A DNA stretch of 64,000 bases from Hibiscus mutabilis (lineage: Eukaryota; Streptophyta; Magnoliopsida; Malvales; Malvaceae): NCBI GenBank assembly GCA_019671005.1, contig CM033724.1, positions 20,995,786-21,059,785 of the forward strand, given 5' to 3'. A program made the position numbers and the translations under genes. Numbering within the stretch: the first letter of the stretch is position 1; each line of letters starts with the position of its first letter. Shown in pieces: positions 21,579-34,213 of the stretch. The notes below the pieces were generated by a model, which worked only from the letters and a program-made list of their open reading frames with translations, was not told the DNA's origin and did not search any database.

Positions 21579-22121
21579 AAGTAATTCTGGATGACAAGCT
21601 TGTTCTAAAGCTTATCTATTCTCTTTCCAAATCATGGGATTCAATGAAGATCGCCATCATCAAAGCCAAAGATCTTAAGACCATGAAGCTTGATGCTCTC
21701 ATGGGGTCTCTTCTCACTCATGAGCTAATAAAGCAAGGAGAGAAGGATGAGGAGAAGATGAAGGAAGAGAAGAAGGAAGTGGAGAGGAAGTATGTTGGGA
21801 TTTCTCTCAAATCTTCATAAGAAGAGAGTGATTCTAGTGAAGAAGAAAATAAAGAGATGGCTATGCTAACAAGAGATGCACAATGTTCATGAAATCTAAC
21901 CGAGGAAGAAAGTTCCAACGAAGAGAGAGTTACAAGAACAAATCGAAGAAAGAAGAAAAAGAAAAAAACATTTGCTATGAGTGCAAAAAGACGAGGCACA
22001 TCAAGTTCGGTTGTCCCTAATTAAAGAATAAGAGATTTGGGAAGAAGAAACTCAAGGCACATATGGCTACCTGGAGTGATGAAGACTTAATCTGATGAGA
22101 ATGATCAACAGGTAGCCAACC
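21579..22121 (+). pseudogene. SIRE S0 gag, C-terminal part with zinc knuckle
   Basis: Resumes the frame cut at 18308: VILDDKLVLKLIYSLSKSWD, KIAIIKAKDLKTMKLDALMG, LLTHELIKQGEKDEEKMKEE. A Ser/Glu-rich acidic stretch follows, then the CCHC knuckle CYECKKTRHIKFGCP near 21972-22018 and a basic tail ending WSDEDL..QQVANL. Two or more stops and a frameshift lie between. It ends abruptly at 22121 where LTR B begins. Together with 17909-18308 it gives most of a SIRE gag. Confidence 0.88.
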
Positions 22122-23790
22122 TATAACCCCCTTGACCCGGTCTAGCCACAAGATCAAACTGAGTGAGCTACATTAGGGTTTGTTGAGACAAATCTGGAAG
22201 ATTTACATCGAGAACGATCCATTTTTTCTTTTATCTTATCTAAATGCATATTTAAGTCCTAAGGTGATCATGTTGGTTACGGTGAATGTATCAACCCAAT
22301 TGGGCATCGATTTGACATCCAATTGTACGAATTTGCATTTTAAGGACTAAAACATAATTTTCGATAAATAAGAGGATATTTGTAAAATTAAAGTTACCAA
22401 TACTTAATTAGTCATATTTCATACACTCAGGTTAAATCTCAACTTAAAATAATCATCCAAACTCATTTAATTGCATGATTCAGAAAGAGAGAATAAATTG
22501 CAAAGAATACAAACTTTAGAAGGCATCCTAACTGAAATAAAGAATGGCGTACCGATACGAACATTTACTGTATCGCAATAGGTGCAATATATAAATTCGT
22601 ATCAGTACGGTCCTCAAGCGTATTGATATGAGTATGTGTTTTCAAAAATATTGGATTCCAATAGCTAAAGGGCATATCGATACGGTTGCCCGTGTACCGA
22701 CACCAGGCTTAGTTTTCAACTACGCATACCGATACAGTTAACAGGCATATCGGTACGCCTAAGCAATTTTGCCCAAATTGAGCCTAGACAGGTACCCGCA
22801 TACCGATCCCTAAGGTCCCGTACCGGTACAGACAGACCTATAATGACCTATTGGTCCAACATACGAAACTTTAGCTCAATCTAACATACTCCAATCAATA
22901 TCTAATCATCATGTAACCCCACAAACATCAATTCCTCAAACATAGCAACATGGTAGATAATCTTACTCAACATGGCATATTCAAAACAAACCCCAATAAG
23001 CATGATTTCTACCCAAGCATGCATAATGTTTCCCAACCCCTCAAAATCAAACATTAAGCATCATACAAGTCCAAAACATCAAACCAAACTAGTACCAACA
23101 GGGAGTAACCAAAATAAACCTCTCAATTACAACTTGGTCACATTGCCTCTTATTACTACTTAGCATTTATAAAACCATACTTTGAAAATGTCTCGACCCT
23201 TGGATCTCCTCTTACGTACTCGTTTTCTGAAAAGCCTATTTCTCTGCATTGATGAGAAAGAAGAGCGTAAGCTATAAGCTTAGTGAGGGAATCTCAAAAA
23301 CACTGTTCAATGCAATTAAAACCAATTTAATTCAAACCAAGTGTTTATGTCTCATGGCAAAATCATCTGATGCTTCTATAATCTCTTTCAAATGAACATT
23401 AAAATCAATTACAACACATGTATCATGGATTTCTGTCATAAACCTCAATTTAAGCTTTATATGCCAAGTCTTTAAATAGTAGGCTTAAAGAGCATCTCAT
23501 GTATAAACCATATTATACAAAATATAATCCTTTTCTCATGATACATCATTTCACATATTGGCATTCAAGTGATTTAAAACATGTTTCATTGTATTTTACC
23601 AAAACCACTTCGGATACACGAATTTCCCAAGTGGTTCTTTCGACCACTTCACATACATCCTCGAACCAGAGCAGCCCTCAGCGATTATAACGTATAAATC
23701 CACCAGTGGGAGAATTGGCACACTCTTGACCCCTCGACCACTGTGGTTCTCATGGTGGAGCATGGCACACTCTATTTTCCAATTTAACTT
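22122..23790 (-). repeat. LTR B: truncated Tekay-type LTR, same family as A and C
   Basis: The plus strand begins TATAACCCCCTTGACCCGG, the reverse complement of the LTR 3' end, and follows LTR A in reverse through the ACCGRTAC cluster (22545-22830) and the 55 bp repeat (23630-23790). After about 23790 similarity stops, so about half of the LTR (its 5' half) is missing. It may be the 3' LTR of element Y, reduced by a later deletion, or an independent truncated copy. Confidence 0.75.
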
Positions 23791-23929
23791 CAATAGCCCA
23801 AGTATCCACTATATTTGCTAAGAAAACTTAACAACCTTATAACCACAATTTCTTTAATAAAACAACTGAAATTACATTGGAAAAAGGGATTTACCCTTTT
23901 ATCAACTACTACTATTTTTGTACCTCCCG

Positions 23930-24250
23930 TGTTTTTTTTTCAATACTAATCGCTTTATGCGACAATTCATCGTGACCTGATAGGAAGATAACCAATTCAT
24001 GCCCACCATCATCTTAAACTCCTCGAAAGATAATTCCATTAAGTTTATCGGGAACTCTATTTCTTATATTTTTATCGAGCAATTCCACATGTTCAGCTTG
24101 CCCTTACATTACAACCCAACAAATTTATGACCTCTATATTACTTGAAATGGGTTCTAAAAGGATATCTCCTTTACCATTCAACTTCGTACTTATATACGA
24201 ATGTGTAAAGCTAGGACCCATAAACATCAATATAGGTTTATCCAAAAAGA
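23930..24250 (-). pseudogene. Element X: chromovirus protease remnant
   Basis: The minus strand reads FTHSYISTKLNGKGDILLEP, SSNIEVINLLGCNV and, after stops, segments aligned with the Tekay/Del motifs around FPxxLxELxFxEFDVILGMDW. The DxGxTHSYIS catalytic motif appears as MGPSFTHSYIS, so the Asp is gone. RT and downstream domains are missing; the copy stops near 23800, at its join with LTR B. Confidence 0.65.
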
Positions 24251-24832
24251 TGAGATGTACCTTCTATGATTTTTGAATCATCCCAATTTTTATCAGTCCT
24301 GATGTTATAAACTCGGACTGATATGTGCAATCCTAGCTATGAAGAAAATTCATATGGTTTTCTAATCTAGCTTAAATCTCGGAGCAACAAGATAGCTCCA
24401 TCCAATTTCTCGGTATCCAAACAATGGAATTCGTCCAGTGTAATCCTTAGATTATTCAGTTATAAATCAACAATCACTGGACCTTAATCTCTTTTTCCTT
24501 TCAATTCAGGTGTTTCCGAACTTTTCAGTTCCTTAATCCAGCACAGTTACTTCTTGTTGAACCAGTGCCCTTTTCTTGTTCTGATTTATCCGAAGGGTTA
24601 TCATTAACCTTATTGTTACTACTCTTGATTCCTTCCAAAGCTTCCAATTTACCAGTTCATCACGCCTTCTTGGCTCAAATATTTCTTATAATTCCTCTCT
24701 ATTTACATTAGTAAGGAGCAATATCAATCAGATCATAAAGACATTAAATCAGTAATATTGATATCCTAGTGGCATGTATACTCTTTTTGACATAAAACCA
24801 TTTCCATTTAGGCCGAGAATTGGCTAAACCTG
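24251..24832 (-). other. Element X gag/leader remnant, unreadable
   Basis: Lies between the PBS and protease of X, much shorter than a full gag. No zinc knuckle or capsid motif can be read. Near 24804-24830 the minus strand has a TTTAGCC ... GGCCTAAA inverted repeat, like the post-PBS hairpins of V and T. Confidence 0.45.
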
Positions 24833-24846
24833 TAGCTCTGATACCA
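24833..24846 (-). promoter_or_regulatory. Element X PBS, initiator tRNA-Met
   Basis: The minus strand reads TGGTATCAGAGCTA, five bases from the LTR edge (TGTTACA ... at 24852). Confidence 0.88.
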
Positions 24847-25599
24847 ATAAATGTAACAACCCTTTCTCGTATCCATCACTGAATACGCGTTAAAGGTGTC
24901 ACAAAACATTCGTAAAATCCTATATATTTGTAATTCAGTAAAATTTTGTTTCTTTAAAAATATTACAATATATTTACTTTTTAATTACAAATGTAGTTAA
25001 TCACGTAAAGTTTAAACATAATAATTTCCTCATCAAATCGAGTTTATTTTCAGACAGCAACTTATCAATTTAATTTTTCTTTAGATAATTAGTAAAACTG
25101 CCTAAAAACTGCCTAATTTAAAAATTCATCCAGATACCAAATAAAATACAAATTCTATCAGATGAGGCATATCATTTTAATAAACATGCCAACTAGTAAA
25201 TATCAAACAATGTCAAAAGATATCTTACTGATACTGATGTACCTGTTATTGGTTGATGATGTCCGTTTATGCTCCTTACTCCAACCATTTCTTCTTTCCT
25301 ACGTGTAAAACAATTACACAGAAGTACTAACTTAGTGAGTCAATAATTTGAATTCAAGTGTAATTGTCATAATATCAATATTAATGATTAATAATGCATA
25401 TGATCACCTTACCATTACATGCTCGTTAACATAAACAAATATTTATATCAAAGTGATAAGATTAGATCTTACCAATATCGTTGTCATTTCCATCTGTAAA
25501 CTTTCAATGCTTACCAATACCTCCTTCCATTTCTATCTGCAAGCTTTCAAGCTTATCTTCCTGTTTCTTTTTTTATACTTTTCAATTTATTTAGCCCAA

Positions 25600-25862
25600 G
25601 GTATCGAATTAAGAGATTCTATGTACACGAGTCATCCCCCCATACCCAACCTTTCTTGAGTATGTATATTATTTGCACCGTAGTGCTTAGCACCCTAAGT
25701 GTTTCCGTATACCCAAACCTTGCATGAGTATACCCTCATTGAGTATTAATAAAATTGTACCGTAGTGCTTAACACCCTAAGTGTTTTCGTATACCCAAAC
25801 CTTGCATGAGTATTCCTCAATGAGTATTTATGAATATTGCACCGAAGTGCTTAGAATATTTA
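25600..25862. repeat. 82 bp tandem repeat in the LTR of X, about 2.6 copies
   Basis: GCACCGTAGTGCTTAGCACC recurs with small changes at 25675, 25757 and 25839, spacing exactly 82 each time; the unit also contains CCTTGCATGAGTAT. A partial older unit precedes it. Confidence 0.88.
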
Positions 25863-27813
25863 TACAACTGTTTATGACCCTGTGGCTAGCCAACTATACC
25901 TTTGAACCTCTATATCATACTTGGGCTTTATATCATCAATTATTTCATCCATGGCAAATTATATCAATTTATATTAACATGAAGCAGTTCATATCCAAAT
26001 AACATTAATAGTAGATCATCATCAATAACTAGTGATCAATGCATTTATTTTCAGCCTTTCACATATTTAAAGTATGTCAAATATATGATCAATGACATAA
26101 TTATGATGACAATATATAAACTAGGTAGACTCATCACAAGTCTTACCGATGATGTATAAAACATCCATGTATCATGTTATGTATGCTTTGCACTTGCCTA
26201 GGCCATTTATTAGTATGCCTCACTAAGTCCTCTTTGATCCTTTCCTTCATCGTACCACGAACCTCCCTTGATTCGAACTTAACTTCATAATTCAAATAAG
26301 TGAAAATATTTGTTTGATCCCAATCTAACAATATCTTAGACATATTTTCCAATATAATCATTCGAATATAAAAATTTCCAAACGTTTTCCTTTCTTCCTT
26401 GTATTGTTTAAAAACTCATTATGGTCCTTAGTGACCAATTTGAGCTTCCATTAACCCTTTTTAATCTTACTAATCAACCTTAGATACAAAGTGTATCAAT
26501 TCTCATTTTCTAGCAGATTGCACTACCTTCTAAGAAATATTTCTATAAAATAATCTACAACTCAGAATTCGATTCCGTTTGTTCTAAAAGAAACTAGATT
26601 TAATAAGCTTTTCAACATATAAATTAATAGCCCAAATTCAACTTGTACGATTTATGGCGAATTTTCAAAGTCAATTTCCAGTATTGAATTTTAGAACAGC
26701 CTGCTATATTGTTTTCTAACCTTTCACCACTTAAAAATTCAGATCTTTTTACTCGGAACTCGAAATCAATTTTCATTTGTTGGACACAAAACTAGATGAA
26801 CAAATCTTTATGTCGGTATAAAATTCACCTTCTAACCATTTTTGTAGAATTTATGGTGAATTTTCAAATTTACTGCCAAATCTAGTTTTCCTACACAACT
26901 TTCATAAATAACTTCAAACTTTATACTAATTTCTCCTTACTTTGCTATTTGTCAATTTGGCCCCCTTACTTGATTCAAACCACTAATGTATCACTAGCTT
27001 TAAACCACCAACTCATCACATTCTTCACCAAATAATTATTCACAATAATTTTCCTTATTTACTGAAATAGTCACTAAAATGCAAAGATAAGGATTCATGC
27101 TTCTTAACTTTGTAATTTAGTCCTCAATTCAACATTACTACCTTAATTCCATCATTACAACTAAAAATCAGATTTAACCCCCATACAAAACTTCAATTTC
27201 GATTTGGTCACTTAACTTTGACAATTTTTCAAAATGGTCACTAATTCAATTCAACATCAATTTAGCATCTAACTTCATTTTCTTATCACTAACATCATTA
27301 ATAACATAAATACACTCCAAATTCTAAAAAAATAGATTTGGTCCTTCAACTTTTCAATTTACCGAAATGGTTCCTACACAATTTAACTTATGGTTTTGCT
27401 TCCAAACAACAATTCAAGCTTACTAGATCATTAATCCAACACCACAAACCCCAAATTAAACTTGAATCCTAAACCCTAATCCTCTTCATAATAATCAAAA
27501 CATGTAAAACTTAAATCCCAACTCAATATCATGATTTTAACATCATACTAGCTTGATTTCAACTTGAATTCAATCATGGAATCATAAAACATCAAAAGCC
27601 CAAATTTGATCCATAAACCCTAATTTCTTTCTCATGTAAATTCTCATCAATAAAACATGGATTCCATGAATTATTGATATCAAAAGATAGAGGTTGAAGA
27701 GTAGAACAACTTTGTAGTTGAAAAGATTACCTGAAAATCGAGTTTCGAGGCTTGAATCGAGCTTGGAAAAAATTTCTCTTTATTTCCATAGCCCTCACGT
27801 TTGTTGCTGGATG

Positions 27814-27880
27814 CAAGGTCAGATTTTTAAACCGAAGCCCTGAGTTCGATTCCAAGGTCAGATTTTTAAACCGAAGCCCT
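27814..27880. repeat. 39 bp tandem duplication
   Basis: CAAGGTCAGATTTTTAAACC followed by GAAGCCCT occurs at 27814 and 27853. Confidence 0.9.
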
Positions 27881-28370
27881 TAGGTGAGTGGATCTAAAAA
27901 ACCAAAATATTTATTTATTTTTTTACCTTTTCGATTCCTCTTTTTTATATATTTTTTGGTTGTTTTTTTGTTCGACTCAAAGCCCTTTTTTAATCAGAAC
28001 CCTCATTTTTTCCTTTCGAATCCCCTCTTTCTTTTCAAAATCCTCCTGATTACATTGTTTGAATGGGTTTAAATACCCGAAAATATCCATAAAATAATAC
28101 AAATTTAATTGTTGCTTTTATCTCTTTTTTAGGCAGTGGGGCGGTGGCCGGTGCGCGTGGCAGCCACACTAGGAGATGGATGGTTGGACGTGGAGGCAAA
28201 GGATAAGGGTAATTAATTTTGTTTAGGTTTAGGGTTTTTTAGGGTTGGGGTATTAGTGTAATTAGGGTATTTGGGTTATTTAATTTCATATGGTTTAATT
28301 AGGTAGGTGGGCTCAAGAATGGGTTTGCATCTTAGGTTATTGGGTTTAATTTATTGATGGGTTAGCCCCA

Positions 28371-29183
28371 GATAAAATGGGCATCTACAAGGTCAACCTT
28401 GGAAAACACCATAGCACACCAAAACTGATCAAACATATCATCAATCCTCGACAAAAGATACTTATTCTTAATAGTCAACTTATTCAGTTGTTGATAATCA
28501 ATGCACATTCTCATCGTGCCATCCTTCTTTTTCACAAATAACACCAGTGTTCCCCACGGTGATACACTAGGTTGGATGAAACCACGGTCTACCAATTCCT
28601 GATGCTTCATCTTCAACTCCTTAAACTCCTTTGGTGCTATGCGATACAGTGCAATAGACACTGGAGCTGTATCCTCATACGTCTCTATGCAAAACTCTAC
28701 CTCCCTATCCGGTGGTAACCCAGACAAATCTTCTGAAAACACCCCTAGAAAATCAAAAATGATGTGGATATCCTTGACAAGCATCTCTTTCATATCCGGG
28801 TTCGTGACATAAGCTAAATATTCTTGACCCTCGGACTCTAACAACTTCAACGCTTCCAAGGCCAAAACTACATTGGTCAAGAATTTGACATTCTCGCCCA
28901 TAACCACCACTTCATAATCCTCAGCAAGTTTCAACAAAACTCGCTTGGTCTCAAAATTGACCAAAGCTCTATGCTCGAACAACCAATCCATCCCTTAGAT
29001 TACATCAAAACCATGAAACGGCAACTCCATCAAATCAGCTACAAACATGTAACCTTGAACTGCCAAAAGACATCTTCTAAACAACCTCCTAGCAACTATT
29101 GCCTCACCAAAAGAACTAGTTACACTCATACCCACATCTAACACTTCTACAGTTATATCAAGCAAGCAATCATTTTCGCGCAA
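28371..29183 (-). pseudogene. Element Y: Tekay-type protease and RT N-terminal part
   Basis: The minus strand carries the protease end (29000-29183: VTSSFGEAIVARRLFRRCLL, FVADLMELPFHGFDVI). After one stop follows a 209-codon frame with MDWLFEHRALVNFETKRVLL, the linker (LAYVTNPDM, DFLGVFSEDLSGLPPDREVEF) and RT motifs IALYRIAPKEFKELKMKHQE, VDRGFIQPSVSPWGTLVLFV, KKKDGTMRMCIDYQQLNKLT, RIDDMFDQFWCAMVFSKVDL. RT stops at 28371-28376, before the catalytic palm. The reading is good over more than 200 codons, so this copy decayed late, but it lacks the YxDD motif, RNase H and integrase. Confidence 0.9.
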
Positions 29184-29428
29184 GATTTATGAATGTGTAG
29201 AACCAGAATCTATCAAAGAAAGTAATAACATGGATTGCAAAGTAAATGTACTTGTAATCATATCTGTATCATTCTTTCCCTCCCGATAAACGTAGATCCT
29301 CGCTGGTCCACCATCCTCTATGAAAATGTCCTCTGACCCTCCTCATTACACTGAAAATTACCTTGACCGAGCCTACGGCCTCTCTGAGGTGCAACAACAT
29401 GTGCAAGAGCCAGACCTTCCCTAACCAA

Positions 29429-30440
29429 CTATGGACAATCACATCTTAAATGATCCTGTGAACCACAACTCCAACATGTACCATATGTAGCCCAACACTC
29501 TCCCGAATAACGCTTCCCATAGCACCTACACTCGAGCACTCTAGCGTAGGTGTTCTGACCTTGCTGTCCACGTATAGCGTAACCTCTACCACGTATCTGA
29601 TCCAAACGATACCTCCTATATTGATGCTTCTTGTACCAATATCTACCTGCATCCGACTCAGCCATCCTTTTCTCAGCACTAGAGCTCCCCAAACATGAGG
29701 ACAACCTCAAATTCTTCTCTATGTCCTTAGCTCAAGAAACCAAAACATCAAACTTCATATAATCAAAAGCTAGCATATAGGTCTTTACTTGCTTGACCAA
29801 CCCATAATGGAAACGATCATATTGTTGATGCTCATCGGGAACTAGCTCAAGAGCATACTGGCTCAACCAAACAAATTAAACCTCGTATTCTGATACAGAC
29901 ATGTTACCCTGAACCAATGCCATGAACACTTACTTTTTTCATCCTAATATTGAGAATCCTAGATAATACTTCATAAAGCAGCATGGAAGAACACCCATGT
30001 CACATCTGTAAATGTCATACCCGCGATAGAAGTCATCCACCAGCTATAAGCGTCACCCTGAAGCAAAAATACAATGCAACCTAACTTACATCCGTGCACT
30101 GCATCTGACCAAGAATCCTCTCACTGCTGGTGAACCACTCCTCGGACGCCTTGGGTAACAACCCTCTAAACGCAATTCCTCTTAAACTATACAGATGGTC
30201 TAACGGCAATCCCAGATTAGTAGTGGTAGCCGGTGTCAGTACAGGTACATGTACTCCAGCCATCGCAGCCTGAAACGCTCCAACAATCGCCTATACCAAA
30301 GGCGTCATATCCCTAAAGACTGGTCCAGTGGGAATCAAGCGCGCTTGCCCAAAATCCACCTTGTAAAAGAGGTGGTGGCAACCCTTAAGGGTGCAGTATC
30401 TCACCCTTTACTCTGTGCCCCCGACAATGTTACCTGAATT
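29429..30440 (-). pseudogene. Element Y: gag
   Basis: The N-terminal segment reads PLDHLYSLRGIAFRGLLPKA and SEEWFTSSERILGQMQCTD (30081-30240), the Tekay gag start. The middle (29750-30080) holds the LLQGDAYSWW-like segment with stops. The C-terminal part has two knuckles near 29440-29530: a decayed CYGKRYSGECW and an intact C-2-C-4-H-4-C CWSCGSQDHLRCDC. Multiple stops. Between 29184 and 29428 the gag-protease linker is broken. Confidence 0.82.
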
Positions 30441-30723
30441 CGACCTAAGCTCTTGTCTCGGTGGGATGCTCAAAATTATATACCTATAGCATGAAAATAT
30501 AACCAAAAATATAATAAGGCTAGCTTCAAAAAAGGATCAAAGACATTCACTTTTCAAAAACAAAATTCTTTTTCACTTGTAGTAATAAGGCAATGTGTCC
30601 CCAAGATTATACCCATAAATAGTACATTTCGAACAAATATTCATATAATCTACCACCTTACATATCATACAACAATCAACATCATCTTAAACAACACAAC
30701 ATAACTCCCAACAATCTTATCTT

Positions 30724-30736
30724 GGATCTGATACCA
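30724..30736 (-). promoter_or_regulatory. Element Y PBS, initiator tRNA-Met
   Basis: The minus strand reads TGGTATCAGATCC, five bases from the LTR C edge. Confidence 0.88.
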
Positions 30737-30741
30737 CCAAA

Positions 30742-33700
30742 TGTTAATTCCCTGACCCGGCCTAGACAATAGACCGAACCAAGCGAGCTATATTAGGTTT
30801 GCCAAGACAAACCCAAAAGAATTACTTATAAGATGGTCTTTTTTTCATTTTATCTTTTCTAAATGCATTATTAAGTCCTAAGGTGATCATTCTAGCACCG
30901 GTGAAATTTATAGCTCAATCGGGCGTTGAATTGACATCCAATTGATCAAGATTGCACTTTAGGGTCCAGATTGTAATTTCTAAAATTTAAAAAGACTTCT
31001 TTATATCCAAAGTACCAAACCTCAATTAGTCATATTTCATACATTTAGGTTAAATTTCAACTTAAAATAACCATCCAAACTCATTTTATTGCATGATCAA
31101 GGAAAATGGACTAAACTACAAAGATTTAAACTTCAAGAAAGACAAAAACACAAAGAAATAACTAATGCGTATCGATACACAACCTACCATAACGATATGG
31201 GTATAAAATTTTTCAAAGGCGTACATCATAGTTCTCCTCAAGATCCCCAATTTTTCCTTCAAAACCTAATTTGATATTCGAAATAGGGTTTCTAGTGACT
31301 AAAGATCGTATGACGCTTTAAAAATAAAGGGGTCATACTGGTACTCAAACCCTTGTACTGATTTTTTTGTGTAAATTCCAAGGGGTGTATCGATACTCGA
31401 CTAACTATACCAGTACCCCTGGGCATTTTGCCCTCAAAACAAAGCCGTTTTAGACCCCGATCCTTTGGGTACCCATACACCTATACTTAAACTTGTAATG
31501 ACCTCTTGGTCAAACATATAACACTTTGGCTCAATCTCACATGCTTCAAACAAAATCTAATCAACATATAACAAGTCTAGCAACATTTCCACAATCATAT
31601 GAACATGGTAAAGGATCATTCACATCATAGCATAATCAAACAAAGATCCTATAGGCATGATAACTACCCAAACATGCAAAACATATCCAATTCCCTCAAA
31701 TCAAGATATAAAACATCATAAAAGTTAAAAATATTAGAATGTCACTTGTCCAAACCAGGGAGGAACCAAAATAACCCTCCCAATTACATCTTGGTCACAT
31801 TTCCCTTTATTTACTACAAGTTCACTTATCAAACCATACTTGGAATGTTTCAAATCTTGGATTCTTCCTCACTTGCTCGTTGCCCCAAAAGTTTACTTTC
31901 TTCATTGATGAGAAAGAAAAGTGTAAGCAAATAATGCCTAGTGAGGGATGCTCTAAAGAAAACACCATCAATGTATTTAAAATCACTTTAGTCAAAATGC
32001 TCTTGAACATCATACTTAAACATTTCATGCCTTTTTTACCTTTTGCAAAACATGCATATTAAACCATATTCAAAACATGTATCATGGATCTCATGCATAA
32101 TCCCATATGCAAAACCTCAATTTAAGCCTTCACATGCTTATTTATCCAATAGCAAAGCTTAAAAAGCAAAACATGTATAAATCCCATTATACAAAACGTA
32201 ATTCATCTTGAGACATTAATTCACATATATTAGCTTTCAAGTGACCCAAAACATAATCTTTCCTTAACAAAAACACATGGATACACGGATTTCCCAAGTG
32301 GTTCTTCCAACCACTTAACATAAATCTAACCAGAGAAAACGAAACATTTAACCCCTCGACGGTTATGATGTATAATATCTTCAATGGGAGAAAACGGCAC
32401 ATTTAACCCCTCAACCATTGTTATACTCAATCCTTTAGTGGGAGAATATAGCACAATTAACCCCTTGACCTCTGTGGTTCCCATGGTGGAGAAAATAACA
32501 TAATTAACCCCTTGACACACATGAGGTGACTTATTATAGTGCACTTTAAACCCTATGGAATGCCAACTATATCCGATAACATTTAACCATTGTCACTTAG
32601 CCAAAATGTTTCATTTTAAACATGATACCTCACTATTTTTCATATGCAACATTCAAACCAATTTCAATGCAACAAAACATACATTTGCATAACCTCAAAA
32701 TATTTTTCACAAACAACTTGCTAAACTCAAATTTCATCAATATAAGATCATTTAAATTATATTTCATTTCCAAAACATGCATAAACAATAGGTATCAAAT
32801 CATAAACATAGGCATGAGAAAATCAACATTTGCCAACCAAAATTGAGAGCAAATTCGTATAATACTTAATTTTGATCTTAGACAAGTGTTTCAAGCTCAA
32901 TCTAAACTCCCAAAATCACTTTCAATCCTTTAAAAGTGGTAAATCACGTTTCCACTCACCAACAACACAACACCCTCTTGTTGTTGCGAAAATCAAGCCT
33001 CCGAAGCTTCCACAACCTCTCCAAAAGCTAAAGGATCCAACTCCCCTACTTTAGCCAAACAAAAATAGAGGATTAATGCACTTCCATGCATCTCTAAACA
33101 CAGTAGCACATCTCTTCAATTTTGCCACACTAAAAACCATCAAACGCTTCTCTAAAACAACTGAAATCACATCCGAACTCCATCTAAACAAAGCCCAGCT
33201 AAAACCTATTGATTTTAACATCATCCAAAAGCAACAATATAACGTCCTTATACCTCCAACAACCTTACAACACCAAGATCATCTCAAATTTTAACTATTT
33301 ACGACCTAAAAAATTAGCAATTCACATAGTTTCAGAATTCCTTTTATTAATCTCTTCACATAACATTAACCACATCTCATAAGTGATCTAAATCAATTAG
33401 AATTGACACAAAACCAGATCCAAAACAAGATTCATCAAATTTCTTATCAAAACTCAATTAAAACCAATTAATCATGATTTAATCATGAACACATAACAAA
33501 AGTCAGTTATAAAGGATCAAGAACTTGGGAATTTCAGTAAAGAACCTTTATATAGATGAGATAAATGAAAATCACCTATAATTGTTGATTTCTCCCTTAA
33601 TTGCAAGATTTGGATGAAAGCTTCAAGAAATCAAGTAGGATTTGATCTAGAATCAAAGGAATCAAATAGAAAATAAAAATGAAATAAAAAGAGATTGATT

Positions 33701-34211
33701 CCTTATAATTTTAGAATAAATTGATAGTTTAGCTACTGAGAAAGTTGAGAGAAAAGTTGAGAGTAAAAGTAGTTACATCATAAAATAGATTTGGTTATTT
33801 AAAATCCTTTTAATCAATTGTATTTTATTTTTATATTAAAACCATTTAAAAGCCTTTTAAAAATGTCCTAAATTAATGGAAAAATCTGATGGAAAACTTT
33901 GGTAAATTAGCTCCTTAAAAATTCTAAGTTTTGACCATTTTACGTTTTAGTAACCAAAACAGTTTTGAAAACTTTACATTTTAGTCACCAAACCAAAATG
34001 TCCCAAAATCCGATTTTATTCATTCAAATTGAGTTTCCCAAAACCCTTATAATATTAATTAAATATTTTATAGTATTTTCCATATTTTATTTTAACCAAA
34101 ATCAATTTATAAAGAATTAATTCCCGAAACTAGCTCGAATCACCTAATTCGATTCTTCCGAACCGTCTAACCAGTCTATCTAACATCTAGGCCCAAATTT
34201 ATGGAGTTACA
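30742..34211 (-). repeat. LTR C: 5' LTR of element Y (3470 bp)
   Basis: On the minus strand it starts TGTAACTCCATAAATTTGGG (34211) and ends TAACA (30742) next to the PBS. It is homologous to LTR A along its length, including the ACCGRTAC cluster (31165-31490) and the 55 bp repeat. On the plus strand at 34206-34211 it reads GTTACA; then two bases later the next LTR begins. No gene supported. Confidence 0.88.
32340..32525. repeat. Four-copy 54-55 bp tandem repeat in LTR C
   Basis: TTAACCCCTYGAC followed by GGGAGAA recurs at about 32345, 32400, 32454 and 32510. LTRs A and B have fewer units, so copy number varies between family members. Confidence 0.85.
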
Positions 34212-34213
34212 AA

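Larger units (their letters stand above)
24852..28370 (-). repeat. 5' LTR of element X (right edge uncertain)
   Basis: The left edge (TGTAACAACCC on the plus strand) is defined by the PBS. The interior shows the style of Tekay LTRs: repeated phrases like GTGACCAAA/AGTCCT and a CCCTAA-rich block near 27470-27620, as in the LTR of element T. There is no clear terminus on the right: sequence turns into RT of element Y near 28370. A GC-rich patch lies at 28130-28200. No gene supported. Confidence 0.65.

Noticed and set aside
21718..21999. Minus-strand Ser/Phe-rich 93-codon frame
   Set aside because: Antisense shadow of the Lys/Glu-rich SIRE gag tail.
27884..28072. Phe/Leu-rich frame resembling a membrane peptide
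   Set aside because: Composed of T-runs inside the LTR of X; no start context or homology seen.
28130..28200. CpG-rich host promoter
   Set aside because: Short GC-rich patch within LTR-type sequence, with no adjoining gene.
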